Assembly: GCA_038229135.1 (NCBI GenBank) | Contig: JBBROS010000001.1 | Span: 124,001 to 188,000, forward strand | Reading direction: 5' to 3' | Length of the DNA: 64,000 nt | From: JBBROS01 sp038229135 | GTDB taxonomy: Bacteria; Pseudomonadota; Alphaproteobacteria; Acetobacterales; Acetobacteraceae | In this document: one piece after another, positions 42,426-51,316 of the stretch | How the letters are laid out: each line of letters starts with the position of its first letter | Position numbering within the stretch: position 1 is the stretch's first letter | Translations under genes and position numbers: made by a program | The notes under the pieces: generated by a model | Database searches by the model: none | What the model saw: the letters and a program-made list of their open reading frames with translations, nothing else | What the model was told of the DNA's origin: nothing

Positions 42426-44942
42426 ATGCGCATGACGACGAGACCAAGGCTGAACGGACGCAACGGGACCATCGTCGCCCTCACATTGCTCGTCCTATCC
42501 GTCGGACTGGCCCTCTGGAGCATCGTGGCCAACGCCCGCGCGACCGCGGCCATCGCCGAAGAGGCTCGCGACGCCGCCCGCGCCAGCCAGGTGATGTCCG
42601 CCCTGAAAGACCTCGAGACCGGTTACCGCGGCTACCTCCTGACGGGCGAGCCCGGCTATCTCGAACCCTATGAGGCTGCGGTTGCCGAGCTCGGCCGCCT
42701 GCTCGCCCAGCCAGGGGCCGATCCGGCTCTAAACACCCTGGTCGATCGCAAGCGCATCTTTGCGGCAAAGACCATCGACCTGCGCCGGACCCAGGGCACG
42801 GAAGAGGCGATCGCCACGGTCCGCACCGGCGAGGGCAAGCTAGCCATGGACGCGGTCCGCGCGCACGTGGACCGTGTGCTGCGCGACAGCGAGGCCCGGA
42901 TTGCCGACATGCGCGCCGAAGACGTCTTCCGCACCCGCGCCTTCACCGCGCTCTCCATTCTCGCCGCGCTGGCTGCCTGCACCTGGTTCGCCTGGCTGGC
43001 CATCAGCCGCCGTCGCGAGGAGGTCCACACTGCCGAGATATTGCAGCACAGCGAGGAGCGGTTCCGCTCCCTCATCGAGAGCACCGCGGCCATTGTCTGG
43101 ACCACCCCGCCCGATGGCCAGCTCCGCCCGCCGCAGCCGGGCTGGTCCGCCTTCACCGGGCAGACCGCCGCCGCCATCGATGATTTCGGCTGGCTTGACG
43201 CGGTCGACCCGACGGACCGCGGCCCAACCGTGGCCGCCTGGGGCGAGGCCGTGGGCGGCAGCAAGCTATTCCGCGTGGAGCACCGCATCCGCCGGGCCGA
43301 CGGCGAGTGGCGGTGGATGGCCGCGCGCGCCACTCCGGTGTACGAGCATGGCGGCGGGATCCGCGAATGGGTCGGCGCACACACCGACGTCACGGAGCGC
43401 AAGCAGGCCGAGCTCGCGATCGAGTCTGCCCGCGAAGCCGCCGAGGCCGCGAACCAGTCCAAAAGCCAGTTCCTCGCCAACATGAGCCACGAGCTCCGCA
43501 CCCCGCTCTCGGCCGTGATCGGCTACAGCGAGATGCTCGAGGAGGAGGTGGAAGACCTTGGGCAGGCGCGATTGCTCGTCGATATCGGCAAGATCAAGTC
43601 CAACGCGCGCCACCTGCTGAGCTTGATCAACGACGTCCTCGACATCTCCAAGATCGAGGCGAACCGCATGACGACCTTCGCCGAGGAATTCGGCGCCGAA
43701 GCCCTCGTGCGTGACGTGGCCAACACTGTCGAGGCCCTCATCCTACAGAAGGACAACACGCTCACGCTCGAGCTGGCGCCGGGGCTGGGCCAGATGCACA
43801 CCGACCAGGTGAAGCTGCGGCAGTGCCTCTTCAACCTGCTCAGCAACGCCTCCAAGTTCACCGAACGCGGCCGCATCACCCTGCACGCGTCGCGTGAGCA
43901 GGACTGGCTCACCCTGCGCGTGACCGACACGGGCATCGGCATGACCGAGGAGCAGCTCGGCCGCCTGTTCGAGCGCTTCGCCCAGGCCGATGACAGCACC
44001 ACCCGCCGCTTCGGCGGCACCGGCCTCGGCCTCGCGATCACCCGCGCCTTTGCCCGCCTGCTGGGCGGCGACGTGGAGGTGAGCAGCACCTTCGGCCAGG
44101 GCACGACCTTCACCATCCGCGTGCCCGCCATTATGCCGGACCAGCCGCCCGAGCCGGAGCAGCCCGAAGCGGACGCCAAGCCCGTGCCGGGCCGTGAGCT
44201 GGTGCTGGTGATCGACGACGACGAGGCCCAGCGCGAGCTGCTCCGCCGCTTCCTCGAGCGCGAGGGCTTTGCCGTGCAGACCGCATCCGACGGCCGCGCC
44301 GGCCTGGAGCTTGCGCAGAGCCTGCACCCGCGTGCCATCCTGCTCGACGTGATGATGCCGCAGATGGACGGCTGGGCCGTGCTGGAGGCGCTGAAGCACA
44401 CGCCCGAGACGGCGCGCATCCCGGTGGTGATGGTGACGTTTGTCAACGAGCAAGGGCTTGGCCGCTCGTTGGGTGCAGCGGACTACGTGCTGAAGCCCGT
44501 CCAGTGGGACCAGCTGCGCCGTATCGTCGAGCAGTTCCGCGACACGGAAGGCGACATCATGGTGGTCGACGACGACGCCGACGTGCGCCACCGCATGCGG
44601 ACTCTGCTCGAGAAGAACGGCTGGACCGTCGTCGAGGCCGAGAATGGCCAGGACGCGTTGGAGAAGCTCGATCTCGCCATGCCCCGCCTGGTGCTGCTCG
44701 ACCTCACGATGCCCGTCATGGACGGCTTCTCCTTCCTCGAGACGCTCCGCCGCCGCCCGGGCTGCGCCGACCTGCCCGTGGTGGTGCTGACCGCTCGCGA
44801 CCTGAGCCGGGAGGACCGCGAGGCCCTCGGCAGCGCCGACCGCATCCTGGCCAAGACCGACACGAGCATGAAGGCCCTCGCCGGAGAGCTCCGCGCCCTG
44901 GCCCCACCCGACCACGCGCCCCACGAAGGACACGCACGATGA
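42426..44942 (+). CDS. Hybrid sensor histidine kinase, CHASE3-PAS-HisKA-HATPase-REC-REC
   Basis: An 838-residue membrane kinase. Two transmembrane helices (about 14-36 and 173-191) enclose a periplasmic CHASE3-like domain (LETGYRGYLLTGEPGYLEPY). Then come a PAS domain (residues about 205-330), HisKA with H355 in MSHELRTPLSAVIGY, the ATPase boxes LRQCLFNLLSNASKF, DTGIGM and GTGLGLAI, and two receiver domains whose phospho-acceptors are D641 (LLDVMMPQMDG) and D759 (LLDLTMPVMDG). No Hpt domain is present. The next gene, overlapping by 4 bases, is a third receiver, so the phosphate can move along several acceptors. Signal unknown. Confidence 0.93.
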   Translation: MRMTTRPRLNGRNGTIVALTLLVLSVGLALWSIVANARATAAIAEEARDAARASQVMSALKDLETGYRGYLLTGEPGYLEPYEAAVAELGRLLAQPGADPALNTLVDRKRIFAAKTIDLRRTQGTEEAIATVRTGEGKLAMDAVRAHVDRVLRDSEARIADMRAEDVFRTRAFTALSILAALAACTWFAWLAISRRREEVHTAEILQHSEERFRSLIESTAAIVWTTPPDGQLRPPQPGWSAFTGQTAAAIDDFGWLDAVDPTDRGPTVAAWGEAVGGSKLFRVEHRIRRADGEWRWMAARATPVYEHGGGIREWVGAHTDVTERKQAELAIESAREAAEAANQSKSQFLANMSHELRTPLSAVIGYSEMLEEEVEDLGQARLLVDIGKIKSNARHLLSLINDVLDISKIEANRMTTFAEEFGAEALVRDVANTVEALILQKDNTLTLELAPGLGQMHTDQVKLRQCLFNLLSNASKFTERGRITLHASREQDWLTLRVTDTGIGMTEEQLGRLFERFAQADDSTTRRFGGTGLGLAITRAFARLLGGDVEVSSTFGQGTTFTIRVPAIMPDQPPEPEQPEADAKPVPGRELVLVIDDDEAQRELLRRFLEREGFAVQTASDGRAGLELAQSLHPRAILLDVMMPQMDGWAVLEALKHTPETARIPVVMVTFVNEQGLGRSLGAADYVLKPVQWDQLRRIVEQFRDTEGDIMVVDDDADVRHRMRTLLEKNGWTVVEAENGQDALEKLDLAMPRLVLLDLTMPVMDGFSFLETLRRRPGCADLPVVVLTARDLSREDREALGSADRILAKTDTSMKALAGELRALAPPDHAPHEGHAR

Positions 44943-45316
44943 CGAAACTGCTGCTGGTCGAGGATCATGAGGAGATCTGGGACTTTCTGTCGCGCCGCCT
45001 GCGCCGCCGCGGCTTCGAGGTGGAAGTCGCGACGGATGGCCAGGATGGCCTCGACAAGGCGCGCAGCACCGCGCCCGCAATCATGCTGCTCGACATGAAC
45101 CTGCCCACCATGGACGGATGGACTGTCGCGCGTACCCTCAAGGACGACCCGGCCACCGCCGCCCTTCCCATCATCGCGCTCACCGCCCACGCCATGGCCG
45201 GGGACCGTGAGAAGGCTTTGGCCGCGGGCTGCGACGACTACCACCCGAAGCCGATCGACTTTTCCCGTCTGCTCGAGCAGATTGGGGCGCTGGTGCCAGG
45301 CGCGGTCACGGGCTGA
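44939..45316 (+). CDS. Single-domain response regulator
   Basis: A 125-residue stand-alone receiver, MTKLLLVEDHEEIWDFLSRR, with acidic pocket E8-D9, phospho-acceptor D52 (LLDMNLPTMDG), conserved T/A switch ALTAHAM and K in HPKPIDF. No output domain. CheY/DivK-like in form; it probably accepts phosphate from the upstream hybrid kinase. ATGA overlap with the kinase and TGATG with the CBS gene. Confidence 0.93.
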   Translation: MTKLLLVEDHEEIWDFLSRRLRRRGFEVEVATDGQDGLDKARSTAPAIMLLDMNLPTMDGWTVARTLKDDPATAALPIIALTAHAMAGDREKALAAGCDDYHPKPIDFSRLLEQIGALVPGAVTG

Positions 45317-45738
45317 TGCGCGTGACCGACATCATGACGCGCGACGTCGAGTTTCTGGCGCCCACCGCGAGCGTGTCCGAAGCCGCATCCGTCATGGGAG
45401 ACCTCAGCGTTGGCGCCCTGCCCATCGGGTCGGCCGAGGACCTGCAGGGTATCCTCACGGACCGCGACATCCTCTTCCGTGTCGTCGCCCGCGGCCTCGA
45501 CTCGACCCGCACCCCGGTCGGCGATGTCATGACCGCAACCCTCTTCTCATGCCGGCCGGAGGACAGCATGACGACCGCGCTGGACCTCATGGGCGCCCGC
45601 AACGTCCGCCGCCTGCCGGTGCTGGACGGCACCGGCACCGTCGTCGGCCTCGTCACACTCTCCGACCTGGCCCGCGTCACGCTCCTGCAAAGCGGCACCG
45701 TCCAGCAAGCCCTCCAGGAGATGTCGGAGCCGGCCTGA
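45316..45738 (+). CDS. CBS-domain pair protein
   Basis: A 140-residue protein consisting of two CBS domains: MRVTDIMTRDVEFLAPTAS (first) and VGDVMTATLFSCRPEDS (second, with the MGARNVRRLPVLDGTGTVVG core). CBS pairs bind adenosine nucleotides and regulate partner proteins. It is the last gene of the kinase-receiver-CBS group, so an energy-sensing role in that relay is a fair inference. Confidence 0.9.
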   Translation: MRVTDIMTRDVEFLAPTASVSEAASVMGDLSVGALPIGSAEDLQGILTDRDILFRVVARGLDSTRTPVGDVMTATLFSCRPEDSMTTALDLMGARNVRRLPVLDGTGTVVGLVTLSDLARVTLLQSGTVQQALQEMSEPA

Positions 45739-45794
45739 ATTCTCTCGCTCACGGCGGGACGTTTGTCCGAAGGCCGAGCGGAACGCGCCGACCC

Positions 45795-46373
45795 TCAGCT
45801 TCCGCGGACCGCCTCCGCGCGAGCCCCGAACGGTTCGTTCAACCGGACCACCGCCCAGTTGAGCCAGGCCGCAAAGCCCACCCACAGCAGGTAGGGCAGC
45901 AGCAGCCACACGATCCGCCCGTCACTGCCGCTCAGCCCGATGATCATCGCCAGGACGGAGCTCCACAGGAATGTCACCTCGAACAGGGCCCAGTCCGGGC
46001 GCTTCCAGGTAAAGAACAGCGGCGACCACAGCAGGTGGAAGAAGAAGTTCACCCCGAAGAACACCAGCACCCGGCGCTGCCCAATGCCGTCCACCGCCGC
46101 ATCCCATGCCAACACGCCGGCATAGCCCGCCAGCCCCAGGATCACGGTCCAGGCTGGGCCGAACAGCCAGTCCGGCGGCTGGAGCCGAGGTTTGCGGAGG
46201 GCCCGATACCACGCTCCCACGGACGTCAGCAGCCCACCCGCAGCCAGCAACGCGAGTACGCCGATGGCCGCGACGATCGAGGTCTGGCTCAGCCGAAGAT
46301 ATCTGGCGGGCTCAGCGCCCGAAGCTCGTCGCCCAGCGCGAGCCCGGCCGCTGCCGCGTCCGACTGCGCGCAC
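45795..46373 (-). CDS. tspO: TspO/MBR-family tryptophan-rich sensory protein (copy 1)
   Basis: A five-helix inner- or outer-membrane protein of the translocator family. SVGAWYRALRKPRLQPPDW, FGPAWTVILGLAGYAGVLAW and the aromatic third and fifth helices (NFFFHLLWSPLFF, LWVGFAAWLNWAVVRLN) are typical. TspO binds porphyrins and in Rhodobacter affects photosynthesis-gene expression. The reading frame has no normal start near the mature N terminus; the only ATG (46373) lies 85 bases inside the 3' end of hemC, which adds about 28 non-conserved residues. Either that start or an unusual CTG at 46292 is used, so translation seems coupled to hemC. Confidence 0.88.
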   Translation of the reverse strand: MRAVGRGSGRARAGRRASGAEPARYLRLSQTSIVAAIGVLALLAAGGLLTSVGAWYRALRKPRLQPPDWLFGPAWTVILGLAGYAGVLAWDAAVDGIGQRRVLVFFGVNFFFHLLWSPLFFTWKRPDWALFEVTFLWSSVLAMIIGLSGSDGRIVWLLLPYLLWVGFAAWLNWAVVRLNEPFGARAEAVRGS

Positions 46374-47353
46374 TCCACCGCCCGGCGCAGCACGAAGCTG
46401 CCATCCGCGCGTGCAACGAGGCCCGTCAGCCGCATCCGCCCACCCTCGAGCAGCCGCGCATACGCCCCGATCGGCGTGTGGCAGCTCCCATCGAGGCTCC
46501 CCAGCAGCGCTCGTTCAGCCGCCGCCATCACCGTCGCCTCCGGGTCCGCGATCGCCGCCAGCAGCGCGTGCAGCTCCGTGTCGGACGCACGCACCGTGAT
46601 ACCCACGATGCCTTGGCAGGCCGACGGTACCATGATCTCGGCATCGATGATCACGGACGCCTCGTCCTGCAATCCCAGCCGGTTCATGCCCGCCAGCGCC
46701 AGCAGGCTCGCCGCATAGTCGCCGCGCCGAACCTTGTCGAGCCGCCCATGCACGTTTCCGCGGATGTTGCGGATTTGCAGGTCGGGCCGTGCGGCAAGCA
46801 ACTGCGCCTGGCGCCGCACGCTGCCGCTTCCCACGATGGCCGCCTGCGGCAAGGCCGAATACGGGTCGTCCCCCACCGGCTCGGGGCACTCGGGGCCCAG
46901 GATCAGCACGTCCCGCGGGTCCTCGCGCTTCAGCACGCAGGCCAGCACCACGCCGGGCGGCAGCTCCGTCTCGAGGTCCTTCAGGCTGTGCACGGCGAAG
47001 TCGATCCGGCCGTCCAGCAGCGCCTCGTGGATTTCTTTCGCGAACAGCCCCTTGCCGCCCAGGTCCGCCAACCGCTCGCCCGTTGCCTGTGTGGCATCGC
47101 CGGTCGTGCGGATCATGTGCTCGTGGAACACGTCGAGCCCGCGCAACACCGGGCAGAACCGCGTGAGCAGCGAGAGGAAGGTCCGCGTCTGCGTGACGGC
47201 CAGAGGCGACCCGCGCGTGCCCACCCGCAGCGGCAGCCCGTGGTGGTGCGGCGTCTTCACGGAGGGCGTGCGCACAGTCGCTCGAACCGCTTCACGTTCG
47301 GCAGGGGAGGCCGGGCACACGGCCCCGGATACCATCATGTCACCGTGCTCCAT
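46289..47353 (-). CDS. hemC: Hydroxymethylbilane synthase (porphobilinogen deaminase)
   Basis: A 354-residue enzyme joining four porphobilinogens into hydroxymethylbilane, the third step of tetrapyrrole synthesis. LPLRVGTRGSPLAVTQT, HSLKDLETELPPG with the catalytic aspartate region, VGSGSVRRQAQLLAARPDL and the cofactor-binding cysteine in GSLDGSCHTPIGAYA are intact. About 40 residues precede the family start at LRVGTRG. The ribosome site GGGGAG lies 8-13 bases before the ATG. Lying between two tspO copies and downstream of bchP, it would supply precursor to both heme and bacteriochlorophyll. Confidence 0.97.
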   Translation of the reverse strand: MEHGDMMVSGAVCPASPAEREAVRATVRTPSVKTPHHHGLPLRVGTRGSPLAVTQTRTFLSLLTRFCPVLRGLDVFHEHMIRTTGDATQATGERLADLGGKGLFAKEIHEALLDGRIDFAVHSLKDLETELPPGVVLACVLKREDPRDVLILGPECPEPVGDDPYSALPQAAIVGSGSVRRQAQLLAARPDLQIRNIRGNVHGRLDKVRRGDYAASLLALAGMNRLGLQDEASVIIDAEIMVPSACQGIVGITVRASDTELHALLAAIADPEATVMAAAERALLGSLDGSCHTPIGAYARLLEGGRMRLTGLVARADGSFVLRRAVECAQSDAAAAGLALGDELRALSPPDIFG

Positions 47354-47422
47354 CGTCGCTCCCCGTAGCCCCGATTGGTGCGGCGCTGCAATGCGCCGTC
47401 TGATTATGGCTGGAATGCTCGT

Positions 47423-47902
47423 TCATGCGCCGAACCCGTTCAGTCGCACCACGGCCAGGTTCAGCACCGCCGCGAACGTCACCCACGCCAGGTAGGGCCA
47501 GATCAGCCGTGCGGCCTGGGCCGAAATGGGCCACAGCACGACGATCAGCACCACGATCGAGGTCCAGAACGCGACCACTTCGACCAATGCCCAGTCCGGT
47601 CGCCGAAGCTTGAAGAACAGTTCGCTCCACAGCACGTTGAACAAGGCGTTGGCTGCTAAGGCGAGCAGGATGCGCTGCCGCTGCGCCCTCGAGGCCGCCG
47701 CCCGCCACGCAATGACCCCGGCGAGCGCGCACAACCCGTAGATTAGCGTCCAAACCGGCCCGAACAGCCAATCCGGCGGCTGCCATGAAGGCTTGGCCAA
47801 CGCCTGATACCACGGCCCGACATCGGTGGCGCTCGCGCCCAGCGCCGCCACTGCGAGCGCCGCAGCCGCCGCCACCAATACGGGGGTGGAGCGCCGATTC
47901 AT
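47423..47902 (-). CDS. tspO: TspO/MBR-family tryptophan-rich sensory protein (copy 2)
   Basis: A 159-residue five-helix membrane protein. VGPWYQALAKPSWQPPDWLF, GPVWTLIYGLCALAGVIAW, NALFNVLWSELFF and YLAWVTFAAVLNLAVVRLN cover the helices and the aromatic porphyrin-binding groove. The N-terminal helix MNRRSTPVLVAAAAALAVAA is complete. The ATG overlaps the end of bchP by 4 bases, so it is in the bacteriochlorophyll operon. It is clearly paralogous to the copy beyond hemC. Confidence 0.92.
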   Translation of the reverse strand: MNRRSTPVLVAAAAALAVAALGASATDVGPWYQALAKPSWQPPDWLFGPVWTLIYGLCALAGVIAWRAAASRAQRQRILLALAANALFNVLWSELFFKLRRPDWALVEVVAFWTSIVVLIVVLWPISAQAARLIWPYLAWVTFAAVLNLAVVRLNGFGA

Positions 47903-49083
47903 GCCCGGGCGAGCCCCACCAGATGCGCCAAGTCCTTGAAGAAGATGCGCACATGCGCCATCGGGTCCCGCCGGGCGAGCGCCTTGTTCATGTACGCCTC
48001 CCAGGTCAGGCGCTGGATGTCCTTGTCCCGGCAAAGCTTCACAAACGACTCGCGCCGCTTGTCCGACGAATACCAGAAGGCCTGCATGATCCCCAAAATC
48101 CAGAACACCCGGCCATGAGCCTTCATGAACCGCTTGCGCGCGAGGCCCAAGGACCGCACGTCTCCCGTCTGATGCAGGGCCACCACCGCCTCCGCGGCCA
48201 GCCGTCCGCCCAGCATCGCATAGTAGATGCCCTCGCCCGACGCGGGCGCAACCACCCCTGCCGCATCTCCGGCCAGCACCACGTCCCGCCCGTTGTCCCA
48301 CTTCTTCATCGGCCGCATCGGGATCGGCGCACCCTCGCGCCGCACCGTCCGCATCCCGTCCATCCCCGTGGCGGCCCGCAGCGCCGTGATCGCGGCCCGC
48401 TGCCCGAAGCCCTTCTGCGCCGAACCGGTTCCGATGCTGGCCGTGCGCCCGTGCGGGAAGATCCAGGCGTAGAAATCCGGCGAGGCCTTGCCCTGGTAGA
48501 ACACGTCGCACCGCGACTGGTCGTGCCCCTCCGGCACCTCCACGATCTCGTGGTAGGCGAACACGTAGCGGATGCGCTCCCAGCCCTTCACGCATTGCCG
48601 GGCCACCTGGCTCTTGGCGCCATCGGCCCCAACCACGGCCCGCGTCCGCAGCCGCACGGCCTCCGAGGCGCCCTTCGGCACAAACCGCACCACCGCCACC
48701 CCGTCGGGGTCGCGCTCCACCGCCTCGAACACGCCATCCACCCGCACGGCACCCAGCGTCGCGGCCCGCGCCCGCAGCCACTCGTCGAAATGCTCCCGGT
48801 CGACCATGCCCACGTAGCCGCCCTCGATCGGCATGTCGGCCTCCTTGTCCGACGGCGACACGATCCGCGCGCCCGTCGCCCGTGCCACGATCTGGCTGTC
48901 CGGGATCCCGAACTCCCGCACGCAGATGGGCGGGATCGCCCCGCCGCACGGTTTGATCCGCCCGGCCCGGTCCAGCAGCAGCACACGGTGCCCAGCCCGC
49001 GCCAGGTCCGCCGCCGCCGTGGCCCCCGAGGGCCCGCCGCCCACAACCACCGCATCCCACGTCTCGCCGCCGAGCTTTTGCAT
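47899..49083 (-). CDS. bchP: Geranylgeranyl reductase of bacteriochlorophyll synthesis
   Basis: A 394-residue flavoprotein that reduces the geranylgeranyl tail to phytyl on bacteriochlorophyll. The FAD dinucleotide-binding start WDAVVVGGGPSGATAAADLA, followed by RIKPCGGAIPP, is the BchP/ChlP signature; VVLAGDAAGVVAPASGEGIYYA is the second FAD block. The ATG at 49083 overlaps the previous stop (TGATG); a GTG one codon earlier is also possible. Order bchG-orf428-bchP matches Rhodobacter. Confidence 0.96.
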   Translation of the reverse strand: MQKLGGETWDAVVVGGGPSGATAAADLARAGHRVLLLDRAGRIKPCGGAIPPICVREFGIPDSQIVARATGARIVSPSDKEADMPIEGGYVGMVDREHFDEWLRARAATLGAVRVDGVFEAVERDPDGVAVVRFVPKGASEAVRLRTRAVVGADGAKSQVARQCVKGWERIRYVFAYHEIVEVPEGHDQSRCDVFYQGKASPDFYAWIFPHGRTASIGTGSAQKGFGQRAAITALRAATGMDGMRTVRREGAPIPMRPMKKWDNGRDVVLAGDAAGVVAPASGEGIYYAMLGGRLAAEAVVALHQTGDVRSLGLARKRFMKAHGRVFWILGIMQAFWYSSDKRRESFVKLCRDKDIQRLTWEAYMNKALARRDPMAHVRIFFKDLAHLVGLARA

Positions 49084-50423
49084 CACGCGCCTCCCATCAC
49101 GAGCCCGGGCGCCGATGGCCGCACCCCCGCCTTCACGAATACCCGCATCGCAAGCCCGGCCGACACCGCGAACAGCGCCGCCTCAACCACGAACACCGCG
49201 CCATACGCATGCGCCCGGTCCACGAACACGAGCCGCGCCAGATCCGAGAGCCCGGTGCCGACGAGCCCGCCCGCCCCGAACGCCAGCGCCTGCGCGGCCC
49301 CCCACATGCCCATCCGCGTGCCCTCACGCTGCCCCCGCCCGGCGCTCGCCAGCCCCATCATGGAGCCTATGGCCGCCACCGCGAACGCCCCGTTGGCCAC
49401 GCCGAGCACGACCACCATCGTCCGCAACGGCGCATCGGGCCCCATCATCCCCATCGCGGCCAGCCCCAACGCCGCCACCGCCGAGGCCGCGCACCCGCCC
49501 ACCGTCCAGCCCCGCATCGCCCCCTGGCTGAACGACCCACCGGCGAAACCGGCCACCGCCACGAGCACCATGCCGCCCAGCACGCCCGCATGGTGCAGGC
49601 CCGTAAGCCCGGTCGACTGCCCCGGGCTGAACCCGAACACGGCCCCCGCGAACGGCTCGATCACCAGTTCCTGCGCCGAATACGCCATCATCGACACGAA
49701 CACGAAGATGGCGAACCGCCGCGCTTGCGCCTCCCGCCAAACCTCCAGCAGCGCCGCCCGGAACCCGCCCGCCACATGCGCCGGCGCCGGCTGCGCCTCA
49801 GGCTCACCCTCCATGCCCCAGATGGCCAGCCCTGCCGCCCCGACGGCCAGAACCGAAACGACGCCGACCACCAGCACGAGCCGGTCCTGGCTGAACGGGT
49901 GCAGAAGCTGCCCGGCCACGGTCGCGGTAACCGCGATCCCGAGCAGCATCATCAGCCACACCACGGTCGCCGCCGGGGCACGCTTGCGCGCATCCACCCG
50001 CGCCGCCAGCAGCGCGAGCAGCGACGTGCCGGCCGCCCCAACACCCACGCCCACCAGCAGGAAGGACAGCAGCGTCAGCGCGAAACCGGCCAGCCGCAGC
50101 CCGTCCGTCCCGGTCGCCATCACGCCCACCCCGGCCGCCGCCGCCGTAGCGCCCACGCCCAACGCCGCCATGCCGCCCATGATCCAGGGCGTGCGCCGCC
50201 CGCCGATGTCGGACCCGAAGCCAAGCCGCGGCCGCAACACCTGCACCGCGTAGTGCACCGCCACCAGCGCGCCCGGGATGATCGCCGGCAAGGCCAGCTC
50301 CACGATCATCACCCGGTTCAGCGTGCTCGTCGTCAGCACCACCACCGCGCCCAGCCCGGCCTGCACCACGCCAAGCCGCAGGATCCCGAGCCAGCCCAAC
50401 GGTGCCAAGGCAGCGTTCGCCAT
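49083..50423 (-). CDS. PucC/BCD-family MFS carrier (orf428 type)
   Basis: A 446-residue, 12-helix protein of the bacteriochlorophyll-delivery branch of the major facilitator superfamily. VVLTTSTLNRVMIVELALPA, RPRLGFGSDIGGRRTPWI and the second-half MAYSAQELVIEPFAGAVF are conserved signatures shared with lhaA and pucC. Lying between bchG and bchP, it corresponds to orf428 of Rhodobacter; a role in moving bacteriochlorophyll or its ester between synthesis and pigment proteins is inferred. Overlaps bchG and bchP by single-base TGATG junctions. Confidence 0.92.
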   Translation of the reverse strand: MANAALAPLGWLGILRLGVVQAGLGAVVVLTTSTLNRVMIVELALPAIIPGALVAVHYAVQVLRPRLGFGSDIGGRRTPWIMGGMAALGVGATAAAAGVGVMATGTDGLRLAGFALTLLSFLLVGVGVGAAGTSLLALLAARVDARKRAPAATVVWLMMLLGIAVTATVAGQLLHPFSQDRLVLVVGVVSVLAVGAAGLAIWGMEGEPEAQPAPAHVAGGFRAALLEVWREAQARRFAIFVFVSMMAYSAQELVIEPFAGAVFGFSPGQSTGLTGLHHAGVLGGMVLVAVAGFAGGSFSQGAMRGWTVGGCAASAVAALGLAAMGMMGPDAPLRTMVVVLGVANGAFAVAAIGSMMGLASAGRGQREGTRMGMWGAAQALAFGAGGLVGTGLSDLARLVFVDRAHAYGAVFVVEAALFAVSAGLAMRVFVKAGVRPSAPGLVMGGA

Positions 50424-51316
50424 CACGCACCCCCCCGCAGCGCGAACGCCACGGCGAGCATGCCCAGCACATAGAGCGTCGTGCCCGTGCCGTTGTACCA
50501 GGGCGCCAGCCGCCGCGGGTCGCCCAGGAAGCGCCGCATCAGCACCACCTGCACCATCAGCAGCCCCGCCACCACCGCCGCATGCCACGGCGCGCCCCAG
50601 GCCAGCAGCAAGGCCACGACGACGATCTGCGGCACACCCATCACCCAGCATGCGAACACCGCCGCCCGCGCCGGGCCGAGCAGCACGGGGAGCGAATTCA
50701 CCCCCATCACCCGGTCCCCGTCGACCGACTTGAAGTCGTTCAGCGTCATGATCCCGTGCGCCCCGGCGCTATACAGCGCCGCCATCGCCACCAGGTGCCA
50801 GCTTGGCGGCCCCCCGAGCACGACCGCCGCCCCCGTGAACCAGGGCAGCCCCTCGTAGCAAGCGCCACAGGCGAGGTTGCCCCACCACCCGTTCTGCTTC
50901 AGCCGCAGCGGCGGCGCGCTATAGGCCCAGGCCAGCGCGAGCCCCAACACGGCCGCCCCGAACACGAACAGGCCGAGCCACGCAGCCACCAATAGCGAAA
51001 GCACGGTCCACGCGATCGCGATCCAAAGCCCCGTCCGCCCCGGCAGCCGACCAGACGGGATCGGCCGCCCCGGCTCGTTGATCGCGTCCACATGCCGGTC
51101 GAACCAGTCATTGGCCGCCTGGCTCGTCCCGCACACCAGCGGCCCGGCCAACGCGACCCCCGCCGCCACCGTCAGCCAGCGCCCCTCCATCGCCACGCCG
51201 CCCGACACCACCCCGCACCCGAACGCCCACATCGGCGCAAACCAGGTGATGGGCTTCAGCAGCTCCAGCGCCGCCCGGGGGTCCGCCCGTCCGGGGCTCG
51301 CGGCCACGGCCTCCAT
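50423..51316 (-). CDS. bchG: Bacteriochlorophyll synthase (esterifying enzyme)
   Basis: A 297-residue membrane prenyltransferase attaching geranylgeranyl diphosphate to bacteriochlorophyllide. The first polyprenyl-diphosphate motif is NDWFDRHVDAINEPGRPIPS (residues about 78-97), and the second aspartate-rich loop is MTLNDFKSVDGDRVMGV. Around nine hydrophobic helices. The start overlaps the ppsR stop (TGATG), so bchG is translated from the ppsR transcript. Confidence 0.95.
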   Translation of the reverse strand: MEAVAASPGRADPRAALELLKPITWFAPMWAFGCGVVSGGVAMEGRWLTVAAGVALAGPLVCGTSQAANDWFDRHVDAINEPGRPIPSGRLPGRTGLWIAIAWTVLSLLVAAWLGLFVFGAAVLGLALAWAYSAPPLRLKQNGWWGNLACGACYEGLPWFTGAAVVLGGPPSWHLVAMAALYSAGAHGIMTLNDFKSVDGDRVMGVNSLPVLLGPARAAVFACWVMGVPQIVVVALLLAWGAPWHAAVVAGLLMVQVVLMRRFLGDPRRLAPWYNGTGTTLYVLGMLAVAFALRGGA

